The notes beneath the pieces were generated by a model that was not told the DNA's origin, did no database searches, and saw nothing but the letters and a program-made list of their open reading frames with translations. Below are positions 23,225-34,493 of a DNA stretch of 64,000 nt, piece by piece; within the stretch, counting starts at the first letter, position 1; the number at the start of each line of letters is the position of its first letter. The stretch spans positions 9,877,065 through 9,941,064 of the forward strand of contig NC_035173.2 in assembly GCF_001659605.2 (NCBI RefSeq), given 5' to 3'. The DNA comes from Manihot esculenta. Taxonomy: Eukaryota; Streptophyta; Magnoliopsida; Malpighiales; Euphorbiaceae. A program made the translations under genes and the position numbers.

Positions 23225-24330
23225 AAGTAAAAAAAAAAAAATAGAGAGAATATGAAAGATCAAGAAAAATAAAATGTCATATGAAAGAAAAAATCAAGTT
23301 AGAAAACAAAGAATATTTCTCCAAAAATATAACATTTATGTCATAATAAAGTCAAACCTATTATGTTAAGAGAAAAAATTCTCCAAAAACACAACAGCCA
23401 TGCCAAGAGAAATGACTTCTCAAACAACAATAATGCTAATGTCAAGGGACCTAAGTTTGTTCATAAAATGCAAATGAAAACAAATGCTAATGAAGAGACC
23501 AACATATCACGAAACTGTAATAATTTATAATTGAAAAAACATGGAGTATTGGAATATGTATCTTTCACTATTTAAAAAATTATATTAAATAATTTTAGGA
23601 AAATATTTCAATATCTGAATATAAAATACAATTTACATTATTTACAATTTTGTTTAGATTTGATTTGATAAATATAGTAGTAAAAATTTATAGTATGTTA
23701 AAATTTTATATTATGTTTTTTCCTATATAAATTCCTACTTCAATAAGTATAATAAAAGATCATATTAAGTCTTAAATCATATCTTTTTTTTTTCCTCCCC
23801 ATCTAAAATCAACAATTGGTATTAAAAAAGAGAGAATATGGAAGATCAATAAAAACAAAATACCATATGAAGGAAAAAATCAAGTTAGAGAATAAAATGA
23901 CTTCTCTAAAAACACAACACACTTATACCATAATAAATCCAAGTCTGCTAGAAGAATTTTTCCAAAAACTCAACAAAAAAGTTATGCCAAAATAAATGAC
24001 TTCTCAAACAATAATAATGTCGGTGCCAAAGACTAAGTATGTCCATAAAATTTAAATAAAAAAAAACATACTTATAAAAAGATTGAAATGCCAAAATATT
24101 GCAATGATTTATAACAAAAAAACACAAGGAGTATTGGAATATAAATTTTTCGCTATTCAAACAAATATGTTGAATGATTTTAGGAAAATATTTCAATCTT
24201 AGAATATGATAACATCCATATTATTTGTAATTTCGTTTAAAATTAATTTGGAGGATATAGTACTAAGATTCTTATTATATATTTTTTTTCAATATAATCC
24301 ATACTTTAATATATAAAATAAAAAATGATA
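23225..24330. repeat. Diverged tandem duplication, period about 590 bp
   Basis: The block starting at 23248 (agagagaatatgaaagatcaa) recurs at 23830 (agagagaatatggaagatcaa). The two share in the same order atgacttctcaaacaa, ggagtattggaatat and ttttaggaaaatatttcaat. Divergence is considerable with several indels. No frame is conserved, so this looks like a duplicated non-coding repeat. Confidence 0.6.
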
Positions 24331-24821
24331 TTAAGATTTCATTTGTTTGCGGAAATAATTTATATTTGAAAAATATTTTTTATTATTTAATTTTAATTTA
24401 AAAAATAAGATATAATAATAAATTTATATATATATATATATATAGATATTTTAACAAAAATTTTAAAATGTGAAAAATGATTTTTTTTTTAAAGAAAAAG
24501 TTATTTTCTTTAAAATAGTTTAATTTTATTTTATTACAAAACTATTTTCTATTAACTAAATTTTTTAAATGTTTCAAATGTAAAAAAATAAAAAAATATA
24601 TAATCAAAATGAGTAAAGATAAGAGTTAATCATTGCTGATTTGAGAAAATTAAAAGTGGAGGAAGCAACTATTTCGTTTTGAGTTTTGACTAGCACGAGA
24701 AAAGAAGAAATTTTTCTCTTTAAACTTTATAGTCTTTGGTAAGGATACCTGAACTTGATTGTAATTTAATCATTTCTTTTATTTTCTTTTATAAAATCCT
24801 TTATTTCAAGCAACCAACTCA
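24331..24821. other. AT-rich spacer with (TA)n
   Basis: Includes a TA dinucleotide run at 24426-24444. No gene was seen before the tRNA. Confidence 0.6.
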
Positions 24822-24903
24822 GTCGATATGTCCGAGTGGTTAAGGAGACAGACTTGAAATCTGTTGGGCTCCGCCCGCGCAGGTTCGAACCCTGCTGTCG
24901 ACG
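24822..24903 (+). tRNA. tRNA-Ser (anticodon UGA)
   Basis: An 82-nt cloverleaf. The acceptor stem GTCGATA pairs with TGTCGAC (one G-T wobble). The anticodon loop CTTGAAA is closed by ACAGA/TCTGT, so the anticodon is TGA, reading UCA serine codons. A long variable arm (GGGCTCCGCCC), as expected of class II tRNAs, precedes the T arm, whose loop reads GGTTCGAACC. A-box (TCCGAGTGGTTAAGG) and B-box promoters are intact. No intron, and the CCA is not encoded, as in nuclear tRNAs. Confidence 0.97.
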
Positions 24904-25372
24904 AGGTATTTTATTTCCATGTTTTGTCCCAAATTTTGTTGGTAGTTCTTTCATATATTCTAGTTCGTTGAGCCAAGGTTAGCATGGTAAAATTAAAATT
25001 TTTCTATTTTCACTAATTATTTTTTATTATTAATTTTTAATATTTTTAACGTAATTTTTAGAAATGCATATCAATCTTATTAATTTAATCAAATATCAAA
25101 TCATAATGATGTGTTATTAGTTTAAACTTTTTTTTTTTCATTATAATCACTTTATTTTCCTTCTATATTTTCTTATCCCCTTATTTTTTTTTATTTTGAA
25201 AATATTATTTTGTAAACAATAAAAGTGTTACTAAAAAAAAATGTTTTTAACTACATTTTATAAATTTAAATTGTGACCAACTCAAAATAATTTGCCTTTT
25301 ATGTCTTTGTTTTTGTTAATCATTGGACACCTGTAAAGATTTGGAGCTCCTAATAAATGAAAACGTCCTTTT
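24904..25372. other. AT-rich spacer
   Basis: Short T-runs follow the tRNA (pol III termination possible near 24908-24916). No other feature was recognised. Confidence 0.5.
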
Positions 25373-25597
25373 GTGACGGCGGTTGTAGAATCTTGGCAAG
25401 CACCAACAATAGGAATTTTCAAATGTAAGGATGTGGCTGTCTTGGCAGATGGATATCATGGTTGTGAAATGATAATTAGAGATAATGCTGGGAGATGTCA
25501 TGCAGATAAATTAATACGAATTCATGAAGATCCTGATTCACAACTGAGGGAAGCTATTTATTTAAGAGAAGCGTTGAGTTGGTTGAAATTATTTCTT
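25373..25597 (+). pseudogene. LINE-type RNase H-like (RVT_3) fragment
   Basis: The translation contains WQAPTIG, MIIRDNAGR, AIYLREALSWLK, the pattern of the RNase H-like domain found at the end of plant LINE polyproteins and solitary RVT_3 proteins. Only about 70 residues are recognisable. The strand continues into a tandem repeat and stops. It is a decayed fragment, not a working gene. Confidence 0.65.
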
Positions 25598-25928
25598 TTT
25601 GTATTTATGAGATCTGTTATGATCGTGAATAGCATGAGCCAATAGAGTTGCAAGGATAAAATTTCATGTTAGACACTGTTCTTTTAGCATAACTATTTTT
25701 TTTCCTACAATTAACCACATATCAGAAATTGAAAAAAATAAAAATATTAGTTCTAGTTCAAATTTGTATTTATGAGATCTGTTATGATCGTGAATAGCAT
25801 GAGCCAATAGAGTTGCAAGGATAAAATTTCATGTTAGACACTGTTCTTTTAGCATAACTATTTTTTTCCCTACAATTAACCACATATCAGAAATTGAAAA
25901 AATAAAAATATTAGTTCTAGTTCAAATT
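25598..25928. repeat. 165-bp direct tandem duplication
   Basis: The unit starting tttgtatttatgagatctgt at 25598 is repeated at 25763 with near identity, differing only by single-base changes in homopolymers. The first copy starts at the end of the RNase H-like fragment. High identity indicates a recent event. Confidence 0.9.
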
Positions 25929-27450
25929 TATGGATGATATTTACATAAATAAAGAAAAAGCAATAAGAAAAAAATTTTATCCTAAAAAAAATTACTATTT
26001 AGTCTCTAACTTTTACCACTAATAATAGTTTAGTATTCTCAAACTATTAAACCTTTTAACATTTATTTTAAAATTAAACTCTCTGTAATTGTATAATTGT
26101 TTTATAATTAATAATACAAATCAACCATCACTTTTTCATAGAAATCAAAATGCCTTGTAAAAAGACAAAACCATCTCTATTTAACTTGATAATAATATTT
26201 AACCATCTCTATGTTTGGTTATTGAGAAAAAAGATATTTTTCTGGGTTTTTTCAATTTAACCACTTCAATAATGAAAAATTTATTACTATTATTAAATTT
26301 TATTGGGGACAGACTAGAATTATTACCGGCGCAAGTAAACCCACTGAAAAAAAAAAAGAATAGATCTCAGAAATTATATCTCTATTCTATTTGTTTATTA
26401 CACCAAGTTTACTATACTAAGTAAACGTGGTATATAATATAACATTTATACTCTATAATCTTTTTATTAATGAGCTAAGAAATTAATGAAAGTTATGGAA
26501 AGAATATGATATTCTTGAATTTTAAAGATAAAATTATAAAATATTTTTTATCCGAAGTATCTTAAAGTTGGAGGTGTATCTTGAGTTTAATGATAAATAT
26601 ATACTATTTTTAAAACTTGAGAGAAAATTATTTGTATTTAAATTCAATATATAATACCTTTAAATTTGAGAGGCAGTGTTTTACCCTTAGTGAGTCTATC
26701 TAAACTTAAACTGAAAAAAAAGTTAGCATTTTTATCCCGAAACATTTTATAATACAATCATCGTTGTAACCCTTGATTATAGTGGCGTGGAATAAATTTT
26801 CCTGTTTTCGCACATATTTGGTTTCTTTATCTCCATTGCTTGAAGCCTCCCAATCTCACAATAAGGTAAATTTTCAAATCAGTAAATGGGTTATTCTCAG
26901 CAACTTCCATCAAAATCATCACTAAAGAGACAAATGAAAACACAGACACAAACACTTGCAATCCCCATCACTTCAAGTCCCTAGATTACACATTTATTTT
27001 GGTAAGTAAGGGAGGGCTAACACCCACTAACTAAGACCAGACAATCTGGAGGCATGCATATCTTCCCGGAGAATGCGCTTCAAGTCCCTCCTTTCAAATC
27101 AAGATTACACTTTAATGAAACAATCCACTGTTCCAAAACAATGCAAGACAAAAAGCAAACTTTTTCCTATTTTCAACTGCCTTTGCTAACTTGAATTGGG
27201 TGAATAAGTAATAAAACTTAGGGACTATATAGTATATTTTCAAAAAAAAAGTCCCATAATAATTATGGAAAAGTTTTCCTAATTGTGCTGCTAAAACTAA
27301 TTTAGCAGAAAAATCCAGTTTCTTCAATCAGTAAGTTGAGAGAGAAAGAGAGAATAGGACATCATAGCAGAAGATTTTTACTGGTCAGAATTGTAAATTA
27401 CAAAGGGCCTCATGGTCTTATCATCCTCAAAGACTTTTCATCGATTAACT
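25929..27450. other. Intergenic region downstream of the S-acyltransferase gene
   Basis: AT-rich. The part 26760-27110 is less AT-rich, but no coding frame or RNA was recognised. The 3' untranslated region of the minus-strand gene probably occupies the right end. Confidence 0.45.
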
Positions 27451-29161
27451 TCACCCTTCCATTTGAGCATTTGGTGTTATTTCTGCGTGAAAATCAACCC
27501 TAGAAGGCTGCAATTCTGAAAATAAAGCCTCCTTTATATTACATAAAATTCCCCTATCAAATGGATTTCGAGACCTCACGTAGCATTGTCGAGTATTTTC
27601 ACATGTTGTCTGCAAAGTACAGGAGAAGAAGTAGTTAGTGGAAAGAATCAGACACTCAACTATTTGGATCGGTTGTTGCAATCAGTTATTAACAGCTAGA
27701 AGCTAGCAGTTGAATACTATGGGAAATTCTCTGATCTGAAAAGTTCGGATGACAATCGACGAAAGTCTGCACTCTCTTAATTAGCTTTCATTGTTTCTGA
27801 CGGGTTCGGAACAACTCCCTCATCCGACAGTCACCCCTTAAGAAGAAATTTTACAATGTAACTATTGACAAGGTGTATAAGCATTAGTATAGATAAAAAG
27901 GTTCCTTTATTGATAATACCATCACTTTGTACTTGCCTGATTTACCGCAACCAAGTAAGCATGGAAGATGGCAAGTCCACCTAAGAACCAGATAGCAGCA
28001 AAACTGAACAGAAGCAATGCCAGTGTTTCAGGATAATTGAGCAGCATCCCAAGCAATCCAGTGCCAATCTGCGACAATCTCTTCTGGATTCTCCAGAAAG
28101 AGAGTAAAAATATGTAGACAAAGTAACTCAAGGCTGAGATCACAAACGTCAGGAAGAATCTATAGTTTCGCTGCACAAACACAACATTGGCATTACTATC
28201 AAGATTTTACGCAGGCGTAGTGAACCTTGTAAATAGATAGTGTACCAGTGCAATACAATGGCCAATCCAGGGGCAGTGGTGGTCAAATTTCTCAACACAG
28301 TTGTTGCAGATGGCACAGTGGCAGCTTCTTGGAGGCCTGTAAATCTTACAAACGCGGCAGTATTTTAGTTTCACTTCCACCCCATTGATCATCGCCTTTC
28401 TCCTTCTGCTTCCTCCATGACTCGCACCCATTTCCTCCAAAGGTGTTTGATAATCTCTGGGAATAATTCCTGGATCAGTAGCACTTACCAGGAACAAGTT
28501 CACAAGGACCTGGATTCCAAACACATTTTAGAAATGAAAATCATATTGATTCTGTGCAGTTTGATCGTAGTAGCAAAAGAATATGGAAGTCAGAAACTAA
28601 CAATTATTGTTAGAACCAAGGAAAGGGTCAGTATGAGACTAGAATGAAGTGGTAAACCATCTTCATTTCCAATGTACATGGCAAAGATCCAACAAGAGAG
28701 AACTATTGAAACAGTCGTCAGGAGTAACCCTTTAGGATCTGGGCCACATACAAGCCTCCCATGGAAGAAAAACACCTGCACGCCCAGCAAAAATCTTAGT
28801 ACCAATCATATAACATTGGGGAAAAAATTTCATGACAGAGCAAAACCCATGATAGATGAGGTATACGTACATTGTTCCCTGCCCAAACTTGGTAAGCCCT
28901 TGTTCTGTCCAAATCGCTGGCCAAGCCATAACGTTTTAGCCACTGATCCTCAATAAGCTTTGTGATTGCAGTGAATTTCTCTTTTATAGAAACTAAAATA
29001 TTTGTCAATTTCACGTTGATCTTGTTTTGTTGTTGAAGTTTATTTCCTTTGCAGTCATTGTTTAATCCATTAGCAGCAAGTTCCTGAATTGGTGGACTTG
29101 AAAGAGCAATGGATTCCATTTCGGGATCTCCTTCGTTCTCTTGTGAACTAATGAGATCCAT
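27451..29161 (-). CDS. DHHC-type protein S-acyltransferase (palmitoyltransferase), 5 exons
   Basis: Transfers fatty acyl groups to cysteines of target proteins at endomembranes or plasma membrane. My exon model on the minus strand is 29161-28871, 28775-28602, 28509-28246, 28170-27937 and 27609-27451, giving 373 residues. Introns are phase 0 with GT-AG ends, except the last (27610-27936), which has a GC donor (CAG|GCAAGT). The protein shows a roughly 85-residue N-terminal region, VWAGNN then GRLVCGPD, two membrane segments, DPGIIPR, the cysteine-rich domain with the catalytic DHHC (FDHHCPW), two more membrane segments, NQTTCEN (the TTxE motif) and NPFDRG near the C-terminus. All family motifs are present. 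The N-terminal start is the first in-frame ATG; the part before LKRYGL is not conserved as far as I know. Exact substrates cannot be told. Confidence 0.9.
27610..27936 (-). other. GC-AG intron of the S-acyltransferase gene
   Basis: The donor reads CAG|GCAAGT and the acceptor TTTGCAG|ACAACA. Splicing here joins the codons of the conserved NQTTCE motif in frame. A GT donor at nearby GTAAAT would delete Asn-Gln, so the GC donor is preferred. Confidence 0.75.
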
Positions 29162-30184
29162 GCCAATTTTTCCTTTCTTCTTTCTTCAGTGAGAAATATC
29201 AAGTAACCGAATTTTGAAAACTGCAAGGGCGTTCAGCTTTTCATGCCTCTTTGGATCCACCCACTGTTTTAGATTTGAGTCTTAGTAGGATAACTGAATT
29301 TTTATTTTCTTGTTTAAATAACAAACATAGAGTTTTAAAGTAAGATTATGCACATATACATATTGGTATATTCCAGCAGTTAATGATCAAACTCAATCTA
29401 GCATAACCAAGTTCGAGACGCCTCATCCACATACCCCTCTAAAAAAATAACAATATTATTTTGTCTCTTTATTTATCTTTCTTATTTTTTATGATTAAAT
29501 TAATTATTTATTAATAAAAATAATTTATTATAAAATTTATTTTTAATTGTTTATTATTAATTGAAATTTAATTTGTTATTACTGAAAAAAAATCTTAAAA
29601 TTTTACAATAATATTTTATTGTTATATGATATTTTATCAATATGTTAATTTTATATAAAAAGAAAATAAAAAAATAATTTTTTCTTTAAAAAATAATTTT
29701 TTATACAAACATTTCAACTTTCAATTTTAACAATAGGAAATTGGAGAAACTAGGTGTTTCCCCCTTTCTTTCTACATATTATTTATCATTTTATATTTAT
29801 AGTTTCAAAATCATATCATAATTTTTTTTAATAATAAAATTTCTAATTAATATAATTTTAATTTAAATGTTAATATGAATTAAAATGAATAGTTTCAAAA
29901 TGGTGGATTCGCCTGTTTAATAATCAAATAATAGATAATAAAATGAATTATTTCTCTAATTAATAATCAACCACCAATCTCTTAATTTGATTACTTTCTG
30001 CTGAATTTTAATCTAATTATTTGTTTCACCATGCAATATTTTTCTTCTTTAAAAGTCTTGGTTTGTCCAAGATAAAAATTAATTTTTTCAAACAAAAATT
30101 ATCTTCCTCTCTCTTTTTATTTTAAACTATTCTTCTTATTCTATTAATCATTTAAATTAAACAAAATTAAGATATTTGTGGGAT
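29162..30184. other. Upstream region of the S-acyltransferase gene, AT-rich
   Basis: Presumably holds the minus-strand promoter on its left side. No clear TATA box stands out among many AT runs. The right part may include decayed LTR sequence of the Athila-type element. Confidence 0.4.
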
Positions 30185-30273
30185 CGATACTCATTTGCGC
30201 TATCTACAAATTCTTTTAAATCAAAGAAAGGGAGATAAGTTTTAAATTGACAGATTCTACACTCGTCAAATTT

Positions 30274-30290
30274 TGGCACCGTTGTCAAAG
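30274..30290 (+). promoter_or_regulatory. Primer-binding site of the Athila-type element
   Basis: TGGCACCGTTGTCAAAG, close to the TGGCGCCGTTGCCGGGG primer site of plant Athila elements. The changes look like C-to-T/G-to-A decay. Confidence 0.7.
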
Positions 30291-30315
30291 ACTTTAACGG
30301 TTAATTTTTATTTTT

Positions 30316-31785
30316 ATGACCAAGTTTGAAAATAGCAGAATTCAATTTGATCTAGAAATCGAGAAGACTGCAAAAAGTTTGAGAAAAGCAACCAAAAAGT
30401 AAAAACATGCCAATTCGGGAGCGTCTCAATCACCTGCCCGATCACCTTTGCGCACCGAAGACACTACTACGTCTTCAACACCAACCAAGCCTCCAATTGA
30501 CACAAACTGAAGAGACACTATGGCTGCAGCTGCCGCTAAAGAACAACCCCTTTGCATCACATACCCAGTGTTGAATGCACTCCTAGGATTGCGAATATGT
30601 ATGATTCATATGTTACAAAAATTCCAAGGGTTGGAGAATGATGATCCACATCGTCATCTGAAAGAGTTTTACGTGATTTATTCAAGTATGAGACCACAAG
30701 GAATAACTAACGAATAAATAAGGTTAGTAGCTTTTCCTTTTATTTTGATTGGATCCGCTAAGGATTAGCTCTACTATTTACCTCCAGGCTCAATCACCAC
30801 TTGGGCGCAAATTAGAGACTTATTATTAGAAATATTTTTTTTCCAGCAACCAAAGCATCATCTATAAGAAAGGAAATAAGTAGAATCAAACAAAGAAAAA
30901 ATGAAACTCTATATGAATATTGGGAACATTATAAGAAATTAATTGTAAGTTGTCCAAAACATGGAATCACTCCAAAACAACTCAACCTTCACTTCTATGA
31001 AGGACTTTTGCCATTAGAACGGAGAATAATAGATGCTGCTAGTGGAGGAATTATTGCGGAAATGGAACTTGAAGAAGATAAAACTTTAATATCGAAATTG
31101 GCTGCCAACTCTAGATAATATGGCCGAGATGAGGACATTCCTAAGGATGCAAATGAGGTAAGTATTGCATCTTTAGATTAAAAAATTTCACAAGTTACCA
31201 TTGCAATTCAACAATTGGCTGCAGAAAATAATGTACGAACTTGTGGTATTTGCAAACAAGCCGACCATCGCACAGATATGTGTCCTACCCTTTAGGAAGG
31301 AGAGCAACAGGTAAATGCCATTAGAGGATTCAATGGACAATAAAAGAAGTATGACCCGTTTTCAAGCACTTACAATCTGGGGTGGAGAGATCATCCAAAC
31401 CTTAACTATGAAAATAGACAATAGAACTTTCAGCCAAGAGCAAACTATTAAGCTGCAAATCAAGTATGTCTATAGAAGACATTGTTCAATCCCTTGCTAA
31501 TAGCACTCTTGCTTTTCAAAAGGAAACAAAATCGAGCATATAGAATTTAGAGAATCAAATGAGCCAACTTGCTACATTAGTGAGCAAGCTGGAATCTCAA
31601 GGAAAACTACCCTCCCAAACCGTGCCAAATCCAAAATAGAACGCAAGTACACGCTGCGAAGCGGGAAGGAGTTGGAATCTGTTAGCCTGAAGAGGCTTGT
31701 CCAAGGTAGTACGGTAGACCTGATTCCAGAAGCAGAAATAGAAATTCCATCAGAGAATCAGCCTAAAAAATCAGAGGTAGAATAG
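30316..31785 (+). pseudogene. Gag of the Athila-type element (degenerate)
   Basis: Recognisable fragments are PLCITYPVLN, FQGLENDDPHRHLKEF, MRPQGI and, after frame changes, YYLPPGSITTWAQ, NETLYEYWEH, YEGLLPLERR and DAASGG. A zinc knuckle CX2CX4HX4C lies at 31242-31283 (CGIC...HRTDMC). Stops interrupt repeatedly, e.g. near 30716 and 30766. This is the structural protein gene of the element, no longer functional. Confidence 0.8.
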
Positions 31786-32089
31786 TCCCCAATTCAGGTA
31801 ACATGTCCTCCTTTTTCTGAAAGACTTGCTAAATCAAAAAGGGAAAAGGAAGAAAAAGAGATCTTGGAGATTTTTCACAAAGTCCAGGTAAACATACCCC
31901 TTCTTGAAATCATAAAATAAATACCCAGGTATGCAAAATTTCTAAAAGACCTTTGCACTAATAAAAGAAAATTATATGGGCACGAAAAGATTAAAGTGGG
32001 AGCGAATGTATCAGTTGTACTTCAAAGGAACTTTCCACAAAAAATGTAAAGATAAAGGCATGTTTTCAATATCATGTAAAGTTGAAAAC

Positions 32090-33350
32090 CTTGAAGTTAA
32101 GAAGGCAATGTGTGATTTAGGAGCTTCTATAAATGTTATGCCTCTATCATTTTATTTGTCTTTGGATGCAGGTCATTTGAAACAAACAGGAATCATACTC
32201 CAACTCGTTGATAGATCAATAGTCTATCCTAAATGTGTGTTGAAGGATATTTTGGTCCAAGTGAAAAAAATTAATTTTTCCAGCAACTCTACAGATTTAT
32301 TGCTACGAAGATCCTTAGCACAACTAGAACGAAGATCGACATGCACGAAGGTACACTCACAACGGAGTTTGATGGAGAAGAGGTAAAATTTAATGTCTAC
32401 GATGCAATGAAGTATCCTAATGAAAACTTTTCTCTTTGCAGCATAGATGTGGTTGACCATCTCGCTCAAGAAGCATTTGAACTAAGCAAGAAAGATAAGT
32501 TGAAGGTAGTTCTAACAAAAAACTTGACATTAGATTGCCTTGACGATTACACAACTCAATTTGATGAGCAGATCATAGAGACAGTCCGCTTATTGGACAC
32601 ACCAGACCATAAGGTAAGTGCCTCTAATTTACTTTCAATATGCGAATCTCACCACAAACTTCTCCCTTCTATTCTTCAGGCACCAAAAATTGAACTAAAA
32701 GCTCTTCCTACGCACCTGAAATATGTCTTCTTAGGGAGAGAGAATACCCTTCCGGTCATAGTTTCTAATAAACTGAGTAAGGGTGAAGAAGATAAACTTG
32801 TTCAGGTATTGAAAGAATACAAGGAAGCTGTTGGGTGGACAATCACAAATCTCAAGGGATTAAGCTCTCTACATGCATGCATAAGATCCTCCTTGAAGAG
32901 GATAGTAAGCCAAAGAGAGAAGCATAAAGAAGATTCAACCCTCCTATGATGGAGATTGTAAAAAAGGATGTATTAAAATTGCTTGATGCAGGAATAATAT
33001 ATCTTATTTCAAACAGCAAATGGGTAAGTCCAATCCAAGTCATGCCTAAAAAGACAGGAATAAGAGTGATAACCAACTCAGAAAGAGAGTTAGTTTCCAC
33101 TCGTGTTCAGAACGGGTGGAGGATTTGTATAGACTATTACAAGTTGAATTCAGTGACTAGAAAGGATCATTTTTCTTTACCCTTTATTAATCAAATGTTG
33201 GAAAGATTGGTAGAGAAATCTTACTTTTGCTATTTGGATGGCTTTTCAGGTTTTTACCAGATACTAGTGGCCCTAGAAGACCAAGAGAAGATGACTTTCA
33301 CATGTTCGTTCAGCACTTTTGCCTATACAAGGATGCCGTTTGGGCTTTGC
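32090..33350 (+). pseudogene. Protease and N-terminal RT of the Athila-type element (degenerate)
   Basis: Protease signature DLGASINVMP near 32116-32145. A linker with DCLDDYTTQFDEQI and LPTHLKYVFLG leads into RT, with NGWRICIDYYKLN (33110-33150), LDGFSGFYQI (33235-33265) and TRMPFGLC ending at 33350, where the TRIM is inserted. Several frames are needed, so it is inactive. Confidence 0.85.
33346..33350. repeat. Target-site duplication TTTGC, left copy (TRIM)
   Basis: TTTGC precedes the first TRIM LTR and recurs at 33893-33897. Confidence 0.9.
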
Positions 33351-33524
33351 TGTAACGGTCAGCTGTCTGCTTGCGGCTTCCGTCCCACATCATCAGATTA
33401 TAGAAAATCTAAATTGTATATAACAGTTAGCACAAAACTACTAAATAACTTGGGTTAACCATTTTGGGTCAAGTGGAAAGTGGGTCCAAAAGTTATTTGG
33501 GTCAGTTTGGGCCAAGCTGCTTCA
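33351..33524 (+). repeat. TRIM 5' LTR (174 bp)
   Basis: Begins TGTAACGGTCAGCTG and ends GCTGCTTCA. Contains CCGTCCCACATC. Confidence 0.9.
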
Positions 33525-33718
33525 ATTGGTATCATAGCCTCCTTGGGTCAGACAAATTGTGCAGAGCTAGTGGACCTATAAGGAAAGGGCTACCCGTGTA
33601 AAACGAGGTGGAGCCGCCCAAGGTACTAGCGAACCACAATACCCAAAAGTTCGGTCCGGGTTAGTAATTGTATTTGATCCAGTTGCGACGAGGACGTCGC
33701 AAATTTAGCGGGACCGAG

Positions 33719-33892
33719 TGTAACGGTTAGCTGCCTGCTTGTGGCTTCCGTCCCACATCGTCAGATTATAGAAAATCTAAATTATATATAATAGCTAGTA
33801 CGAAACTACTAAATAATTTGGGTTAACCATTTTGGGTCAAGTGGAAAGTGGGTCCAAAAGTTATTTGGGTCAGTTTGGGCTGGACTGTTTCA
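33719..33892 (+). repeat. TRIM 3' LTR (174 bp)
   Basis: Begins TGTAACGGTTAGCTG and ends GACTGTTTCA. Same length as the 5' LTR. Confidence 0.9.
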
Positions 33893-33897
33893 TTTGC

Positions 33898-34493
33898 AAT
33901 GCACCAACAACTTTTCAAAGATGTATGGTCAATATATTTTTTGGAATTTGTTGAGAAGGTAATCGAGGTATTCATGGACGACTTCACGGTTTATGATAAT
34001 TCATTTGATGAATATCTAATCAACCTCACTCACATTTTAAAATGGTGTTTAGAGTCTAATTTAGTTTTAAATTATGAGAAATGCCACTTCATGGTAGATC
34101 AAGGTTTAATTTTAGAACATATAGTCTCTAAAAGAGGAATTAAGGTCAATAAGGCTAAAGTTGATGTAATTAAGGCCTTACCATATCCTACTTGTGTACG
34201 AGATATTAGATCTTTCCTTGGTCATGCATGATTTTACAAGAGATTTATCTAGGACTTCTCAAGGATTGCTCAGCCATTATGCAAGCTCTTGCAAAAGGAT
34301 GTGTTGTTTAATTTTGATGATGAGTGTTGGAAAGCCTTTGACACTCTTAAATAAAAGCTAGTTGTTGTCCCATTATGATGAGTGTCGGGACTATCCATTT
34401 GAAATAATGTGTGACGCAAGCAATTATACTTTAGGAGATGTTTTTGGTCAACGAATTGATAAAAAAACCTCATATAATATGTTATGCATCTAG
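33898..34493 (+). pseudogene. C-terminal RT and start of RNase H of the Athila-type element
   Basis: The RT frame resumes right after the TRIM duplication with Asn-Ala-Pro. The catalytic box VFMDDF lies at 33968-33985, followed by EKCHFMV, GIKVNKAKVDVI and DIRSFLGHA. A stop at 34231 and frameshifts follow, then the start of RNase H (MCDASNY, KKPHIICYAS) up to the junction. Confidence 0.85.

Larger units (their letters stand above)
33351..33892 (+). mobile_element. TRIM (terminal-repeat retrotransposon in miniature), 542 bp
   Basis: Two 174-bp direct terminal repeats (33351-33524 and 33719-33892), each TGTAACGG...TTTCA or CTTCA, flank a 194-bp core without a coding frame. A primer site TGGTATCATAGCC (33527-33539) close to the initiator tRNA-Met complement follows the first LTR, and a purine-rich GCGGGACCGAG precedes the second. 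A 5-bp duplication TTTGC flanks the whole. Size and layout fit TRIMs, which depend on proteins of other elements. Several mismatches between the LTRs indicate an old insertion. The strand is set by the primer site. Confidence 0.93.
30185..34493 (+). mobile_element. Decayed Athila-type Ty3/gypsy element, truncated
   Basis: A plus-strand element recognised by its primer site TGGCACCGTTGTCAAAG (30274-30290), an altered form of the Athila TGGCGCCGTTGCCGGGG, just after a TCA that may end the 5' LTR (30268). Gag, protease, RT and the start of RNase H follow in order, with many stops and frameshifts. A TRIM interrupts RT at 33351-33892. The 3' part (RNase H remainder, integrase, 3' LTR) is missing: at about 34493 the sequence changes abruptly into a plant-mobile-domain pseudogene. 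The left limit is uncertain. Confidence 0.85.

Noticed and set aside
24822..24903. Organelle origin of the tRNA-Ser
   Set aside because: Sequence and flanks fit the nuclear tRNA-Ser(UGA) type, and no neighbouring organelle sequence is present.
33351..33892. Assignment of the TRIM to the Cassandra family
   Set aside because: The LTRs lack 5S rRNA-like promoter boxes; only general TRIM layout is shared.
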